Assembly: GCA_949282265.1 (NCBI GenBank)
Contig: CASDOZ010000007.1
Location: 1 to 64,000, forward strand
Direction: 5' to 3'
Length of the DNA stretch: 64,000 nt
DNA from: an uncultured Bacteroidales bacterium
GTDB taxonomy: Bacteria > Bacteroidota > Bacteroidia > Bacteroidales > Paludibacteraceae
The notes under the pieces were generated by a model. It was not told where the DNA came from and did not search any database. It saw only the letters and a program-made list of their open reading frames with translations. Numbering within the stretch: the first letter of the stretch is position 1; each line of letters begins with the position of its first letter. This document shows positions 1-7,628 of this stretch, piece after piece. Made by a program: the position numbers and the translations under genes.

Positions 1-257
1 CCCGGGTGTTTCCAACTCCGGCAGTCCGTGCACGCTTTATCTTATGATAAAGTTAATTTAATATGTATGGGCACAAAAAAAGCCGTTCACGACGGCGGCC
101 TGTGCGCCTATCTGGTAATGTTTGTCGCTGCAAAGGTGGGGAAAGTTTTTGAAATGTGCAAGAAAAAAGCGGAAAGGTCTGGTTCTTTTGGTTATATATG
201 GTTGTCCGGACAATCCCAAGTGTATCCTTGTCAGATAATTGTAGCTTTTTTTGCAAA
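1..257. other. Left edge, no convincing gene
   Basis: I see no protein-coding gene with family resemblance here. A reading frame runs through the left edge on the plus strand and stops by about position 61; it could be the last residues of a gene outside the window, but nothing supports that. On the minus strand there is a terminator at 75-96 and a weak promoter-like CACCTTTG near 133-140. Confidence 0.4.
75..96 (-). terminator. Rho-independent terminator, leftward
   Basis: On the minus strand GCCGT-CGTGA-ACGGC forms a 5-bp stem with a 5-nt loop, followed at once by seven T. It would end leftward transcripts, such as one covering the small frame at 258-374. Confidence 0.6.
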
Positions 258-374
258 TCAGCAACTAATTGGGAGATATGTGGCATTCTCTGTAACCGGC
301 AAAATGACTTGTCTATTAATTTGTTTTATAGCCATGATGTTCCTGCCGTCATATTCCAATGTGATTGTTGCCAT
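258..374 (-). pseudogene. Small antitoxin-like fragment (38 codons)
   Basis: A minus-strand frame of 38 residues starts MATITLEYDGRN, resembling the first residues of short type II antitoxins common in Bacteroidales (pattern EYxxRNxxAxK), then diverges and stops. It has an AGGA-type ribosome site, and the bases around its ATG closely match those before the second small antitoxin frame at 2224-2367. No toxin gene follows; a terminator at 75-96 does. It is probably a remnant; the family link is from memory of such sequences and is weak. Confidence 0.3.
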
Positions 375-413
375 AGTTTTGTCCTCTTGTGATCTTCCAA
401 CAATGTAAACTGT

Positions 414-439
414 AAAAAACGTCCCGCAGCTCCGGGACG
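414..439 (-). terminator. Terminator of the fic transcript
   Basis: On the minus strand CGTCCCG-GAGCTG-CGGGACG forms a perfect 7-bp stem with a 6-nt loop, followed by TTTTTT. It lies about 45 nt beyond the stop codon of the Fic gene and is a textbook intrinsic terminator. Confidence 0.85.
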
Positions 440-482
440 GAGTGCAGGAATTTGTATGGAGTAGATACAGAGGTTCTTGGAT

Positions 483-1610
483 TTATTTATCAAATATGTC
501 GAAGTATTTTCTCAACATGTATATTCTTCCTCTTTTGCTTCCTGTGACTTCAGAAAGAATTCCATGACCTTCCAATTGTCTAATTAATGTATATGCAGAT
601 GCAGGACTTATGTTTGCTATTGTTGCTACTTTATTTGCATCAATGACTGGTCGTCTGTATAGCTCGGTAACAACTTTTAATGCATTGGCAGATCTGCTTC
701 CCATTGACTTGATTATTTCTTCGTTTTCTTTTTGTAAGGCCATGATTTCTTCGAAAGTTTTTACACCGTTTTGAGCAGTTTCTATGATTCCTGTAAGAAA
801 AAACTTAAACCAGCCGCTTATGTCATTTTCTGTTCTTGCTTTCATCAAATAAGTGTAGTATGAATTTCTATGCTTTTCAAGATAATCTGATAAATATAGA
901 ATGGGCTGTTTTAAAATACCTTTGCTAACAAGATATAGTGTAATCATTAGTCTTCCAGTCCTCCCGTTCCCATCAAGAAAAGGGTGTATTGTTTCAAACT
1001 GATAATGAATAAGAGCAATTTTAAGCAATTCAGGAAAAAAGATGTTTTCATTATGGGCAAATTTTTCTATATCTTCCATGAGTTCCGGTATGAAAGTGTG
1101 GACAGGAGGTATAAATATGGCGTCATTGAGTGACGCACCACCAATCCAATTTTGGCTCTGTCTAAATTCGCCAGGTTGTTTATATTCTCCTCTGACACCT
1201 TGTAATAAAATTCTATGTACATTTCGTATAAGTCTTGATGAGAAAGGCAATTGTTCCAATAGTTTTATTGCCTCATTCATTGCGTTGATGTAATTTTGGA
1301 CCTCCATCCAATCGTTTCTTTTGTCCAGAGGTACATCTTCTTTTGAAAGTATAGCTTCTTTCATGTTAGTCTGAGTACCTTCTATTTTTGAAGATTGGGT
1401 GGCTTCTTTAATTACATGCATGCTTATAAATAAGTCTATATTGGGTATATGCTCGGAATACATATCCAATCTTCCCAACATCCTGTCAGCTTTACTTAAT
1501 AGTGTAACAATTTCCATGTTATCTATTTCCCAACTTTTATTTATAAAATTCGGCTGGAAACTTTTGTAATAACCTTGGTTGATATAAGTTCCTGATTTAA
1601 AGTCTTTCAT
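483..1610 (-). CDS. Fic/DOC family protein (class II, N-terminal inhibitory helix)
   Basis: Predicted AMP-transferase of the Fic fold, 375 aa, cytoplasmic. The core motif HPFLDGNGRTGR lies at residues 209-220 and supplies the catalytic His and the phosphate-binding GNGR loop. An inhibitory-helix motif of the (S/T)xxxE(G/N) type, SSKIEG, is at residues 73-78, placing it among Fic proteins that repress themselves in cis. The C-terminus, about residues 315-370, reads as a winged helix-turn-helix. It sits alone between its own promoter (1630-1661) and terminator (414-439). The gene is clearly more A+T-rich than the 2.5-10 kb genes, suggesting transfer. All motif residues are intact, so it looks functional; its target cannot be read from sequence. 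Confidence 0.9.
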   Translation of the reverse strand: MKDFKSGTYINQGYYKSFQPNFINKSWEIDNMEIVTLLSKADRMLGRLDMYSEHIPNIDLFISMHVIKEATQSSKIEGTQTNMKEAILSKEDVPLDKRNDWMEVQNYINAMNEAIKLLEQLPFSSRLIRNVHRILLQGVRGEYKQPGEFRQSQNWIGGASLNDAIFIPPVHTFIPELMEDIEKFAHNENIFFPELLKIALIHYQFETIHPFLDGNGRTGRLMITLYLVSKGILKQPILYLSDYLEKHRNSYYTYLMKARTENDISGWFKFFLTGIIETAQNGVKTFEEIMALQKENEEIIKSMGSRSANALKVVTELYRRPVIDANKVATIANISPASAYTLIRQLEGHGILSEVTGSKRGRIYMLRKYFDIFDK

Positions 1611-1629
1611 TTCTCCTTATCTAATGAGG

Positions 1630-1661
1630 CAAAGTTAGAATAAAAAAATCGTTATTTCAAA
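1630..1661 (-). promoter_or_regulatory. Promoter of the fic gene
   Basis: On the minus strand TTTG (1658-1661) and TAACTTTG (1630-1637) are separated by exactly 20 nt, the Bacteroidetes primary-sigma arrangement. An AGGAGA ribosome site follows just before the ATG at 1610. Confidence 0.75.
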
Positions 1662-1816
1662 TTTTGCCGAAAAATTAAAATAATGTCCAGTGCTATTTTA
1701 TGATTGACGCAAAAAGTAAAATAAGGAAAGCGTTCCATGCTTGCAAACGGTGTTTAATTGAGGTGTATACAGTATTGATGGCAGAGAAAAGCGACTGCGG
1801 CAGGGGTGAGTCTTTA

Positions 1817-2216
1817 TCAATGCCGGTTGAAGACAAATTTCAGACCTTGATCCTGGTATAGTTTGAATTTTGTGTCGGAACTGATGAGCGTTATTTTGTC
1901 TAAAATGGCTTGTGCGATTATAATATGGTAGTTTGGATTATTGTGTCCGTATATGGGTGTGAGGTTTTCCATTGTATGCAAATGCCGTTTGTCCACAGGA
2001 ACAATTTCTATTTCGTATGACCTAAGCATGGACAGCAAGTCCGTTCCTTTGCGTAATACTATGTCACCACGATGTACAAGGTGGATAAGTGCCATTACAC
2101 ACGTAGTGGAAGTGCATAGTATATTAGAGTAAATATGTTTTTTTGACTTCAGCTGACAACTATTTGATATTTGTCCGTATAAAAAACAGGATATTCGTAT
2201 CAAGGTAATATCGCAT
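1817..2216 (-). pseudogene. VapC-like PIN-domain toxin, frameshifted and catalytically degraded
   Basis: A toxin frame opens with MRYYLDTNIL at 2216, the typical PIN N-terminus with the first catalytic Asp, but stops after 18 codons. The rest of a PIN domain continues in the next frame to the stop at 1817: a SNILCTS strand, MALIHL, an IAQAILDK helix and ISSDTKF. Removing one base from the A6 run at 2181-2186 joins the two into one protein of about 131 aa. Two further acids look lost: MALIHL has Ala where family members carry Glu, and NPNYH has Tyr where Asp is usual. It follows its antitoxin by 7 nt. This is a decayed type II toxin; the family expectation is recalled, the frames are seen directly. 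Confidence 0.75.
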
Positions 2217-2223
2217 AACCTTT

Positions 2224-2367
2224 TTACTTTAGAATTGCTCTCAAATTATAATGTTTTACTTCTAATATCGGCTTTCCTGTTTTTGTCCAATGTTCACCTA
2301 TTTTTGAAAGTCTTTTTGGTGCAACTTGTTTTGTTTGCGATTTGCTGTTGGTTGCAATTGTTGCCAT
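2224..2367 (-). CDS. Small antitoxin-like protein upstream of the PIN remnant
   Basis: A 47-residue frame ([11 protein letters not shown]... ending NLRAILK) lies directly upstream of the broken PIN toxin, 7 nt before its ATG, as an antitoxin would. It has a strong AGGAGG ribosome site about 8 nt before the ATG and a consensus promoter at 2396-2427. It is basic, with a conserved-looking LSKIGEHW segment. I recognise no named family; the assignment rests on size, position and the partner. With the toxin dead it may persist as an orphan. Confidence 0.6.
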   Translation of the reverse strand: MATIATNSKSQTKQVAPKRLSKIGEHWTKTGKPILEVKHYNLRAILK

Positions 2368-2395
2368 AGTTTTTCCTCCTGCCATTTTCTTATGG

Positions 2396-2427
2396 CAAAG
2401 TTACATAATACGTTCCAACGGCGCAAA
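2396..2427 (-). promoter_or_regulatory. Promoter of the toxin-antitoxin remnant
   Basis: On the minus strand TTTG (2424-2427), a 20-nt spacer and TAACTTTG (2396-2403) match the Bacteroidetes consensus exactly. It drives the small antitoxin frame at 2367 and is divergent from the LolD-like gene's promoter about 80 nt away. Confidence 0.75.
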
Positions 2428-2479
2428 CCATAAAAACATCCCGCTGTTTCTGATAACACACCTATTTTGCCGTGTCCTA

Positions 2480-2510
2480 ATTGTCAGCTGCATAATTTTT
2501 TATACTTTTG
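2480..2510 (+). promoter_or_regulatory. Promoter of the LolD-like ATPase gene
   Basis: ATTG (2480-2483), a 19-nt spacer and TACTTTTG (2503-2510) predict transcription from about 2517. That rules out any start codon upstream of 2531 for the following gene. Confidence 0.65.
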
Positions 2511-2530
2511 TGCAGCAAAAAACGGACAGC

Positions 2531-3190
2531 ATGATTGAAGCAATTGACATACATAAATCATTTGGTGCGCTGGAAGTGCTGAAAGGCGTGGACTTGCATG
2601 TGGAAAAGGGCGAAATCGTTTCGATTGTCGGGCCGAGCGGGGCAGGAAAAACCACCTTGCTGCAAATTCTGGGCACGTTGGACAAACCGGACAAAGGCGA
2701 AGTTATCATAGACGGAACGAATGTCAGCCGCTTGTCTGACAAGGAACTGGCGCGTTTCCGCAACCGGCAAATCGGGTTTATTTTCCAGTTCCATCAACTG
2801 TTGCCGGAATTCACGGCTTTGGAAAACGTCATGATTCCCGCACTGATTGCTGGCGAAGACCAGCATGCGGCACGCAAACGGGCGGCGGAGATTCTTGCGC
2901 AGCTCAAATTGGCCGACCGTCTGGAACACAAACCTGCCGAACTGAGCGGCGGCGAGAAACAACGTGTTGCGGCAGCGCGCGCGCTTATCAACCGGCCGGC
3001 TGTCATTCTTGCTGACGAGCCGTCGGGCAGCCTGGACAGCGCCAACAAACAGGAGTTGCACAAACTGTTGTTTGAACTGCGCGCCGATTTCGGACAGACC
3101 ATCGTCATCGTGACGCACGACAAGGAACTGGCCGCCATATCCGACCGCATGATAGAAATGAAGGACGGGAAAATAATAACGCCGCAATGA
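2531..3190 (+). CDS. lolD: ABC transporter ATP-binding protein, LolD-like
   Basis: ATPase subunit of a LolCDE/MacB-type ABC system, 219 aa; LolD hydrolyses ATP at the inner membrane to release lipoproteins to LolA. Walker [10 protein letters not shown] is near residues 38-46, the signature LSGGEKQR near 139, Walker B ILADEP near 160 and the H-loop Thr-His-Asp near 196. The ATG at 2531 lies about 14 nt after the predicted transcription start, and no in-frame upstream start can be used. No membrane permease gene is adjacent, so its partner is encoded elsewhere. LolD and MacB-type ATPases are hard to separate by sequence, so the symbol is provisional. Confidence 0.82.
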   Translation: MIEAIDIHKSFGALEVLKGVDLHVEKGEIVSIVGPSGAGKTTLLQILGTLDKPDKGEVIIDGTNVSRLSDKELARFRNRQIGFIFQFHQLLPEFTALENVMIPALIAGEDQHAARKRAAEILAQLKLADRLEHKPAELSGGEKQRVAAARALINRPAVILADEPSGSLDSANKQELHKLLFELRADFGQTIVIVTHDKELAAISDRMIEMKDGKIITPQ

Positions 3191-3202
3191 CTTGCGGCGC
3201 CG

Positions 3203-3274
3203 TACCCCCGAGCAGAATCGAACTGCTATTTAAAGTTTAGGAAACTTCCGTTCTATCCGTTGAACTACGGGGGC
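3203..3274 (-). tRNA. tRNA-Arg (anticodon CCU)
   Basis: On the minus strand a full cloverleaf folds: acceptor GCCCCCG pairs with CGGGGGT (one G-U), D stem GTTC/GAAC, anticodon stem GAAGT/ACTTT around the loop TTCCTAA, and T stem AGCAG/CTGCT around TTCGATT. Positions 34-36 are CCT, reading AGG codons. The discriminator is A and CCA is not encoded. TATTTTTG at 3288-3295 upstream serves as a -7 element, placing the transcript start a few bases before the mature 5' end. Confidence 0.93.
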
Positions 3275-3368
3275 TTGAAAAACGGCACAAAAATACAAAA
3301 CAAAGTTGACAATTGAAAATCGGAAATATCTCTGTTTGCTCAAAACAGAATTATCAGTCTGATATTCT

Positions 3369-4001
3369 ATGGCTAAAAATAAATTTTTTGTAGTGTGGGA
3401 CGGTAAGGAACCGGGCATTTACACCTCGTGGGAAGAATGCAAGCGGCAAGTCAGCGGCTATGCCGGTGCAAAATTCAAAGGTTTTGCCACCGAAGCGGAA
3501 GCGCGCGAAGCCATGCTGTCGCCTTGCTGGAATTATATTGGCAAAAACGCCGTGGCAAAACGTCCTGATTTGCGCAGCCTGCCGGCTGACCGGCGCCCTG
3601 TTTTTCCAAGCATAGCAGTAGATGCGGCGTGTAGCGGTAATCCCGGCGATATGGAATACCGGGGCGTCAATGCACAAACCGGTGAGGAAATTTTCCGCCG
3701 CGGTCCGTTTCCCGAAGGGACCAACAACATAGGCGAGTTTCTGGCGCTGGTGCACGGCCTCGCATTGCTGAAACAGCAAAACAGCAAATTGCCCATCTAC
3801 TCCGACAGCCGGACGGCGCAAGCCTGGCTGCGTAAGAAAAAAGCCGCAACTAAGCTGCAGCCGACCGGGCGTAACAGGATATTGTTCGATTTGGTGGCGC
3901 GCGCGGAAAAATGGTTGCAGGAAAACACGTATGAAAATCCTGTCTTGAAATGGCAAACGGAACTATGGGGAGAGATTCCTGCCGATTTTGGAAGAAAATG
4001 A
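3369..4001 (+). CDS. rnhA: Ribonuclease HI with N-terminal hybrid-binding domain
   Basis: Cleaves the RNA strand of RNA-DNA hybrids in the cytoplasm. The 210-aa protein has an N-terminal viroplasmin/RNase H1-type hybrid-binding domain (about residues 3-48, with FFVVWDGKEPGIY) and a C-terminal RNase H domain. Catalytic acids are visible as Asp85 (VDAACSGNPG), Glu123 (IGEF) and Asp146 (YSDS). Length and order match Bacteroidetes RNase H enzymes. Its stop overlaps the start of the next gene as ATGA, so the two are likely co-transcribed and coupled. The upstream tRNA is divergent. Confidence 0.88.
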   Translation: MAKNKFFVVWDGKEPGIYTSWEECKRQVSGYAGAKFKGFATEAEAREAMLSPCWNYIGKNAVAKRPDLRSLPADRRPVFPSIAVDAACSGNPGDMEYRGVNAQTGEEIFRRGPFPEGTNNIGEFLALVHGLALLKQQNSKLPIYSDSRTAQAWLRKKKAATKLQPTGRNRILFDLVARAEKWLQENTYENPVLKWQTELWGEIPADFGRK

Positions 4002-5887
4002 CAACTATGAAAACTAAATTTACGGCACTGTTCATCACTAATTTTTGGGGCGTACTGAATGACAATTTCCTGAAAACGCTGGCTGCTTTTATCGTCATTG
4101 GCTGGATTAATGACCCGCAAACGCAGTCGCTTGTTGTGAGCCTGGCTGCCGGTGCGTTGGTCCTGCCTTATATTTTTTGCTCGGCGCTGGCCGGACATCT
4201 GACGCAGATATACAGCAAGATAAATATTGTCCGCTGGGCAAAAATAGCCGAGTTGCCCATTATGGGTATTGCTATTCTGGGGTTCTGTCTGCATTCTGTC
4301 TGGATAGTTGTTGCGGCGGTTTTCCTTATGGGTTTACAAAGTTCGCTCTATTCGCCGGCTAAATACGCTTTGATACGGGATATTGGCGGATATCAGCGCA
4401 TATCTGTCGGGATGGGCGGCATGGAAGCAATCGCATTTGCCGGTATGTTGGCCGGAACGGTGCTTGCATCATTTGTTACGGAAAATACGCCGCCGGTTGT
4501 CCATTACGGTATGCTCATCGGGTTTGCATTGCTCGGGCTGATTGGCAGTTTCACCATCAAAGCCGATGAAACAAAAACTACTATGCCTTATCCGGTGAAT
4601 CCGGTTAAGTTCCTGCGCTTGATACATCGGAAAACGCTTGCTTACAAGGGAGTTAATTCCATTATCTATACACTTTCCGTGTTTTGGTGGCTGGCAGCTT
4701 CGTTGCAAATTGGTTTGATTATTTACGGCAAACAGGTTTTGGGGCTCGATGCCTTCCATACCGGGTTGATATTGTCGTTGGCTGCTGTTGGCATTTCGGT
4801 GGGCAATGTGGTGGCAGGTTGGATTGATAAGAAAATCTATTTGTTGGGTTATGTGGCCTATTTCGGCTGGCTTTTGGCAGTACTCTTGCTCGTTTTGTTT
4901 TTCGTGCCTTTGAAGCCAATCCCTTTTGCCATTATGTTGTTTATACTTGCTTTCATGGCAGGGTTCTTTAAGCTCCCGCTTGATGCGGAAATACAGAAGC
5001 GTGTCAAAGGGACGACCCTGAATGTCGTATTGGCCTATTTCAACCAGGTTTCCTTTATTTTCATACTTCTGGCCTCTGGCACATTTGCGTTGTTGACCTT
5101 CTTTTTGCCGGTGCAGTACTTGTTCCTGCTTCTCGGCATAGTGTTTTTATTGACGCCTTTTTATCTGATGTTCAATTATCGGCCGGTCATTTGTTTTACG
5201 TGCAGGTTGTTGTTCCGTTTGCGTTATGATGTCCGTATCGAAGGAATGGAACATCTGAAAACGGATAAAAGTTGCTTGATTCTTCCAAACCATCAGGCGG
5301 TTGTAGATCCGATGATTCTGTTTGCCGAGTTTTACGCGTACCGCATCCGGCCGCTGGTCGATGAGGGTTATTTCCACATTGGCCTGTCGCGCCGCATATT
5401 GTCGCTGTTCGATGCCGTCTGTGTCCCGGATTTGAAAAAAAACCATCGTGGATTGGAACAGGTAAAAGGCCTGCACACCATTGTGCATGAAACGTTGCAA
5501 GCTGGCGGCAATGTCTTGTTTTACCCTTCGGGACATATCACGCTGGACGGGACGGAAAAAATCGGCAACAGGCAGTTGGCATACAATGTTTGTACGGAAT
5601 TGCCGGATAATGCGGTCGTGCTCGGCATACGCACCGAAGGGCTGTGGGGCAGTATCTGGAGCCGTTACGGCCGCAAAAATACGCCGCCGCTCATACCTAC
5701 TTTGTTGAAAAGCATTGGTTTGTCCTGTACGCTCTTGTTCCGCAAACGCCGGCACGTAAACATAACCATTGAACCGATTACGGAACAAGTTACCCAATGG
5801 AGCAAAGAAGGGAAAATCGGATTCAACCGGCACATGGAGGATTATTATAACCTCGGCATAAAAGACATTCAACCGGCTGTTGATTAG
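3998..5887 (+). CDS. MFS transporter fused to PlsC-type acyltransferase (LplT-Aas-like)
   Basis: A 629-aa membrane protein. Residues 1 to about 400 form a 12-helix MFS domain resembling the lysophospholipid flippase LplT (FWGVLNDNFLKT near the N-terminus). The C-terminal 220 residues are a PlsC-type glycerophospholipid acyltransferase with the NHxxxxD box as NHQAVVD. The usual FPEGT block reads FYPSGHITLDG, so the Glu is Ser. A role in taking up and re-acylating lysophospholipids is inferred. Unlike E. coli Aas it has no acyl-ACP synthetase domain. The start at 3998 overlaps the rnhA stop (ATGA); 4007 is an alternative. It converges tail to tail with the U32 peptidase gene, with no spacer. 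Confidence 0.82.
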   Translation: MTTMKTKFTALFITNFWGVLNDNFLKTLAAFIVIGWINDPQTQSLVVSLAAGALVLPYIFCSALAGHLTQIYSKINIVRWAKIAELPIMGIAILGFCLHSVWIVVAAVFLMGLQSSLYSPAKYALIRDIGGYQRISVGMGGMEAIAFAGMLAGTVLASFVTENTPPVVHYGMLIGFALLGLIGSFTIKADETKTTMPYPVNPVKFLRLIHRKTLAYKGVNSIIYTLSVFWWLAASLQIGLIIYGKQVLGLDAFHTGLILSLAAVGISVGNVVAGWIDKKIYLLGYVAYFGWLLAVLLLVLFFVPLKPIPFAIMLFILAFMAGFFKLPLDAEIQKRVKGTTLNVVLAYFNQVSFIFILLASGTFALLTFFLPVQYLFLLLGIVFLLTPFYLMFNYRPVICFTCRLLFRLRYDVRIEGMEHLKTDKSCLILPNHQAVVDPMILFAEFYAYRIRPLVDEGYFHIGLSRRILSLFDAVCVPDLKKNHRGLEQVKGLHTIVHETLQAGGNVLFYPSGHITLDGTEKIGNRQLAYNVCTELPDNAVVLGIRTEGLWGSIWSRYGRKNTPPLIPTLLKSIGLSCTLLFRKRRHVNITIEPITEQVTQWSKEGKIGFNRHMEDYYNLGIKDIQPAVD

Positions 5888-7144
5888 TTAATCGAAAGAT
5901 TTTTCCCGGACGGGTTCCATCTTATACAGTTTGTCGTTGCGGCGTATCAGTTGTTTGGTTTTGATGGAGAAAAACGTGCCTTTCCCGACATGTTCCACCG
6001 GTTTCAAATCGACGCGGATTTCTTCCACCACATCTTGGTAGGCGCCGGTCGTTTCGCCGGTAACTAGGATTTCATCGCCGACAGACAATTCGCTGGCTTC
6101 CAGCAAAAATTCGGCGACACCGATTTTCTGGAAAAAGTTCGTGCATTTGCCAACATACACTTTGCGTTTGGTTGCCGCCGAACCGTAATTTTTGGTCCAT
6201 TCACCCAACCGTTGCCCCAAATAGTAGCCGTTCCAGAACCCGCGGTTGAATACGGTTTTCAGCCTTTCGTCCCAAACGGCTATTTTCTCGTCGGAATATG
6301 TCCCGTCTATGCAGCTCTCTATGGCTTCACGGTAACATTCCACAACGGTTTTCACGTATTCCGGCCCGCGTGCACGCCCTTCAATCTTGAACACCCGTAC
6401 GCCGGCATCCATCATTTTGTTCATAAAATGGATGGTTTTCAGGTCCTTGGGCGACATGATGTATTTGTTGTCGATGTCTAATTCAATATCGCTCTCGCGG
6501 TCTTTCACTGTATAGCCGCGGCGGCAGACTTGCATACAAGCCCCGCGGTTGGCCGAAGCGTTATGCTCGTGCAGGCTGAGGTAACATTTGCCGGAAACGG
6601 CCATGCACAATGCACCATGGCAAAACATTTCGATGCGTACGGGCTTGCCTGAACGGCCACATATATTTTCTTCCTGGATGGTCTGGTGGATAGCTGCCAC
6701 TTGCGTCAAATTCAGTTCGCGCGCCAGCACCACGACATCTGCAAACTGTGCATAAAAGCGGAGCGCCTCCACGTTGGCTATGTTCAGTTGCGTGCTCAAA
6801 TGCACTTCCACGCCCTGGCCGACCGCGTACATCATGACCGCCACATCCGCGGCGATAATCGCCGAGATGCCGGCTTCTTTGGCTGCATCAACAATGGCGC
6901 GCATGTCGGGCAAGTCGCTGTCGTAGATTACCGTGTTCAATGTCAGATAGGACTTGACGCCGTGTTCGGCACAAATCGATGCGATTTTCCGGAGGTCATC
7001 CAGCGTGAAATTGTTCGATGACCGGCTGCGCATGTTCAAATGTTCCACGCCGAAATACACGGAATCGGCGCCGGCCTGGATGGCCGCGCTCAAACTCTCC
7101 CACGAACCGGCAGGAGCCATTATTTCGTAATCAGTCCGCAACAT
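5888..7144 (-). CDS. Peptidase U32 family protein (TrhP/YegQ-like)
   Basis: U32 family protein, 418 aa. Opening motif YEIMAPAGSWESL with AGADSVYFG, and the U32 signature EMFCHGALCMAVSGKCYLS with a Cys cluster (GACMQVCRRGY) near residues 160-205. Bacterial members of this branch act in prephenate-dependent 5-hydroxyuridine formation in tRNA (TrhP) rather than as proteases, so that is the likelier role; the family name is historical. ATG 7144 is chosen because it begins the conserved N-terminus and follows a TATCTTTG -7 element at 7170-7177. The cysteines suggest an Fe-S cluster. Confidence 0.85.
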   Translation of the reverse strand: MLRTDYEIMAPAGSWESLSAAIQAGADSVYFGVEHLNMRSRSSNNFTLDDLRKIASICAEHGVKSYLTLNTVIYDSDLPDMRAIVDAAKEAGISAIIAADVAVMMYAVGQGVEVHLSTQLNIANVEALRFYAQFADVVVLARELNLTQVAAIHQTIQEENICGRSGKPVRIEMFCHGALCMAVSGKCYLSLHEHNASANRGACMQVCRRGYTVKDRESDIELDIDNKYIMSPKDLKTIHFMNKMMDAGVRVFKIEGRARGPEYVKTVVECYREAIESCIDGTYSDEKIAVWDERLKTVFNRGFWNGYYLGQRLGEWTKNYGSAATKRKVYVGKCTNFFQKIGVAEFLLEASELSVGDEILVTGETTGAYQDVVEEIRVDLKPVEHVGKGTFFSIKTKQLIRRNDKLYKMEPVREKSFD

Positions 7145-7389
7145 AATGACAAGTCTGTTTTTGCAACGGCAAAGATACGAAAATATGCAAAACACCGCAT
7201 AATGATGGAGCAGGAATTGGCATAAATGAATTTCTGGAGATAATTCTCTTTTGATAGTTATTCCATTTGTACTTATGGCCTTTGTTTTTGCATTTAATAT
7301 ATATTTATTATTTTTGCCCCATAATCGAATTGAATTTTTGCCTATGGAAAAATAAGCATGTAGTTATTACATACATTTTAGATTTTGGG
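7145..7389. other. Intergenic region with promoter elements
   Basis: No gene is seen. The left end carries the leftward promoter of the U32 gene (TATCTTTG, 7170-7177). A rightward TTTG (7287-7290) with TATTTTTG (7309-7316) at 18-nt spacing, and a TAGATTTTG-like element at 7379-7387, both point to the structured RNA that follows. Confidence 0.5.
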
Positions 7390-7559
7390 AAAAGCGTTTA
7401 GCTTTTATTCTGGTTCATGAAACTTCGACACTTTCATTTTTCCGCCAAGAGTAGAGCAAAGCGCCCACGTGTGTTGCGTGGGCTTTACTCGTTTATTTGG
7501 CGGAAAGGTAGTCGAAGACCTCATGAACAGATGAAAGATGTAAGGTCCTCGCTTTTTTT
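7390..7559 (+). ncRNA. Long hairpin RNA, candidate 6S RNA
   Basis: About 170 nt fold into one long interrupted hairpin. From outside in the arms are: AAAAGCG (7390-7396) with CGCTTTT; CTTTTATTCT (about 7402-7411) with AGATGAAAG; GTTCATG (7413-7419) with CATGAAC (7522-7528); CTTCGAC (7423-7429) with GTCGAAG (7511-7517); TTTCCGCC (7439-7446) with GGCGGAAA (7499-7506); GAGTA with TACTC; and a terminal GCCCACG/CGTGGGC stem with a 7-nt loop. The 3' arm ends in seven T. A single rod with closing stem, internal loops and terminal hairpin near 170-200 nt is the 6S RNA architecture; that identity is inference. It contains no open frame. Confidence 0.6.
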
Positions 7560-7616
7560 ATGTGTGTATTTCATAAATGGACTGGTTTAAAACAATTACT
7601 AAGTTCAACATTTAAG

Positions 7617-7624
7617 TAGATTTG
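7617..7624 (+). promoter_or_regulatory. -7 element directly before the lipoprotein gene
   Basis: TAGATTTG is a perfect TAnnTTTG element, yet it ends only 5 nt before the ATG at 7629. If used, the mRNA would be leaderless or almost so. No good TTTG lies at the right distance upstream, so it may be chance. Confidence 0.35.
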
Positions 7625-7628
7625 TATT

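Noticed and set aside
28-408. Plus-strand frame of 126 codons at the left edge
   Set aside because: No family resemblance and no promoter; it overlaps two minus-strand terminators and looks like chance in A+T-rich DNA.
2342-2530. An upstream in-frame extension of the LolD-like ATPase by 63 residues
   Set aside because: It would start before the predicted promoter at 2480-2510 and within the divergent antitoxin gene; LolD proteins begin at the [12 protein letters not shown] segment.
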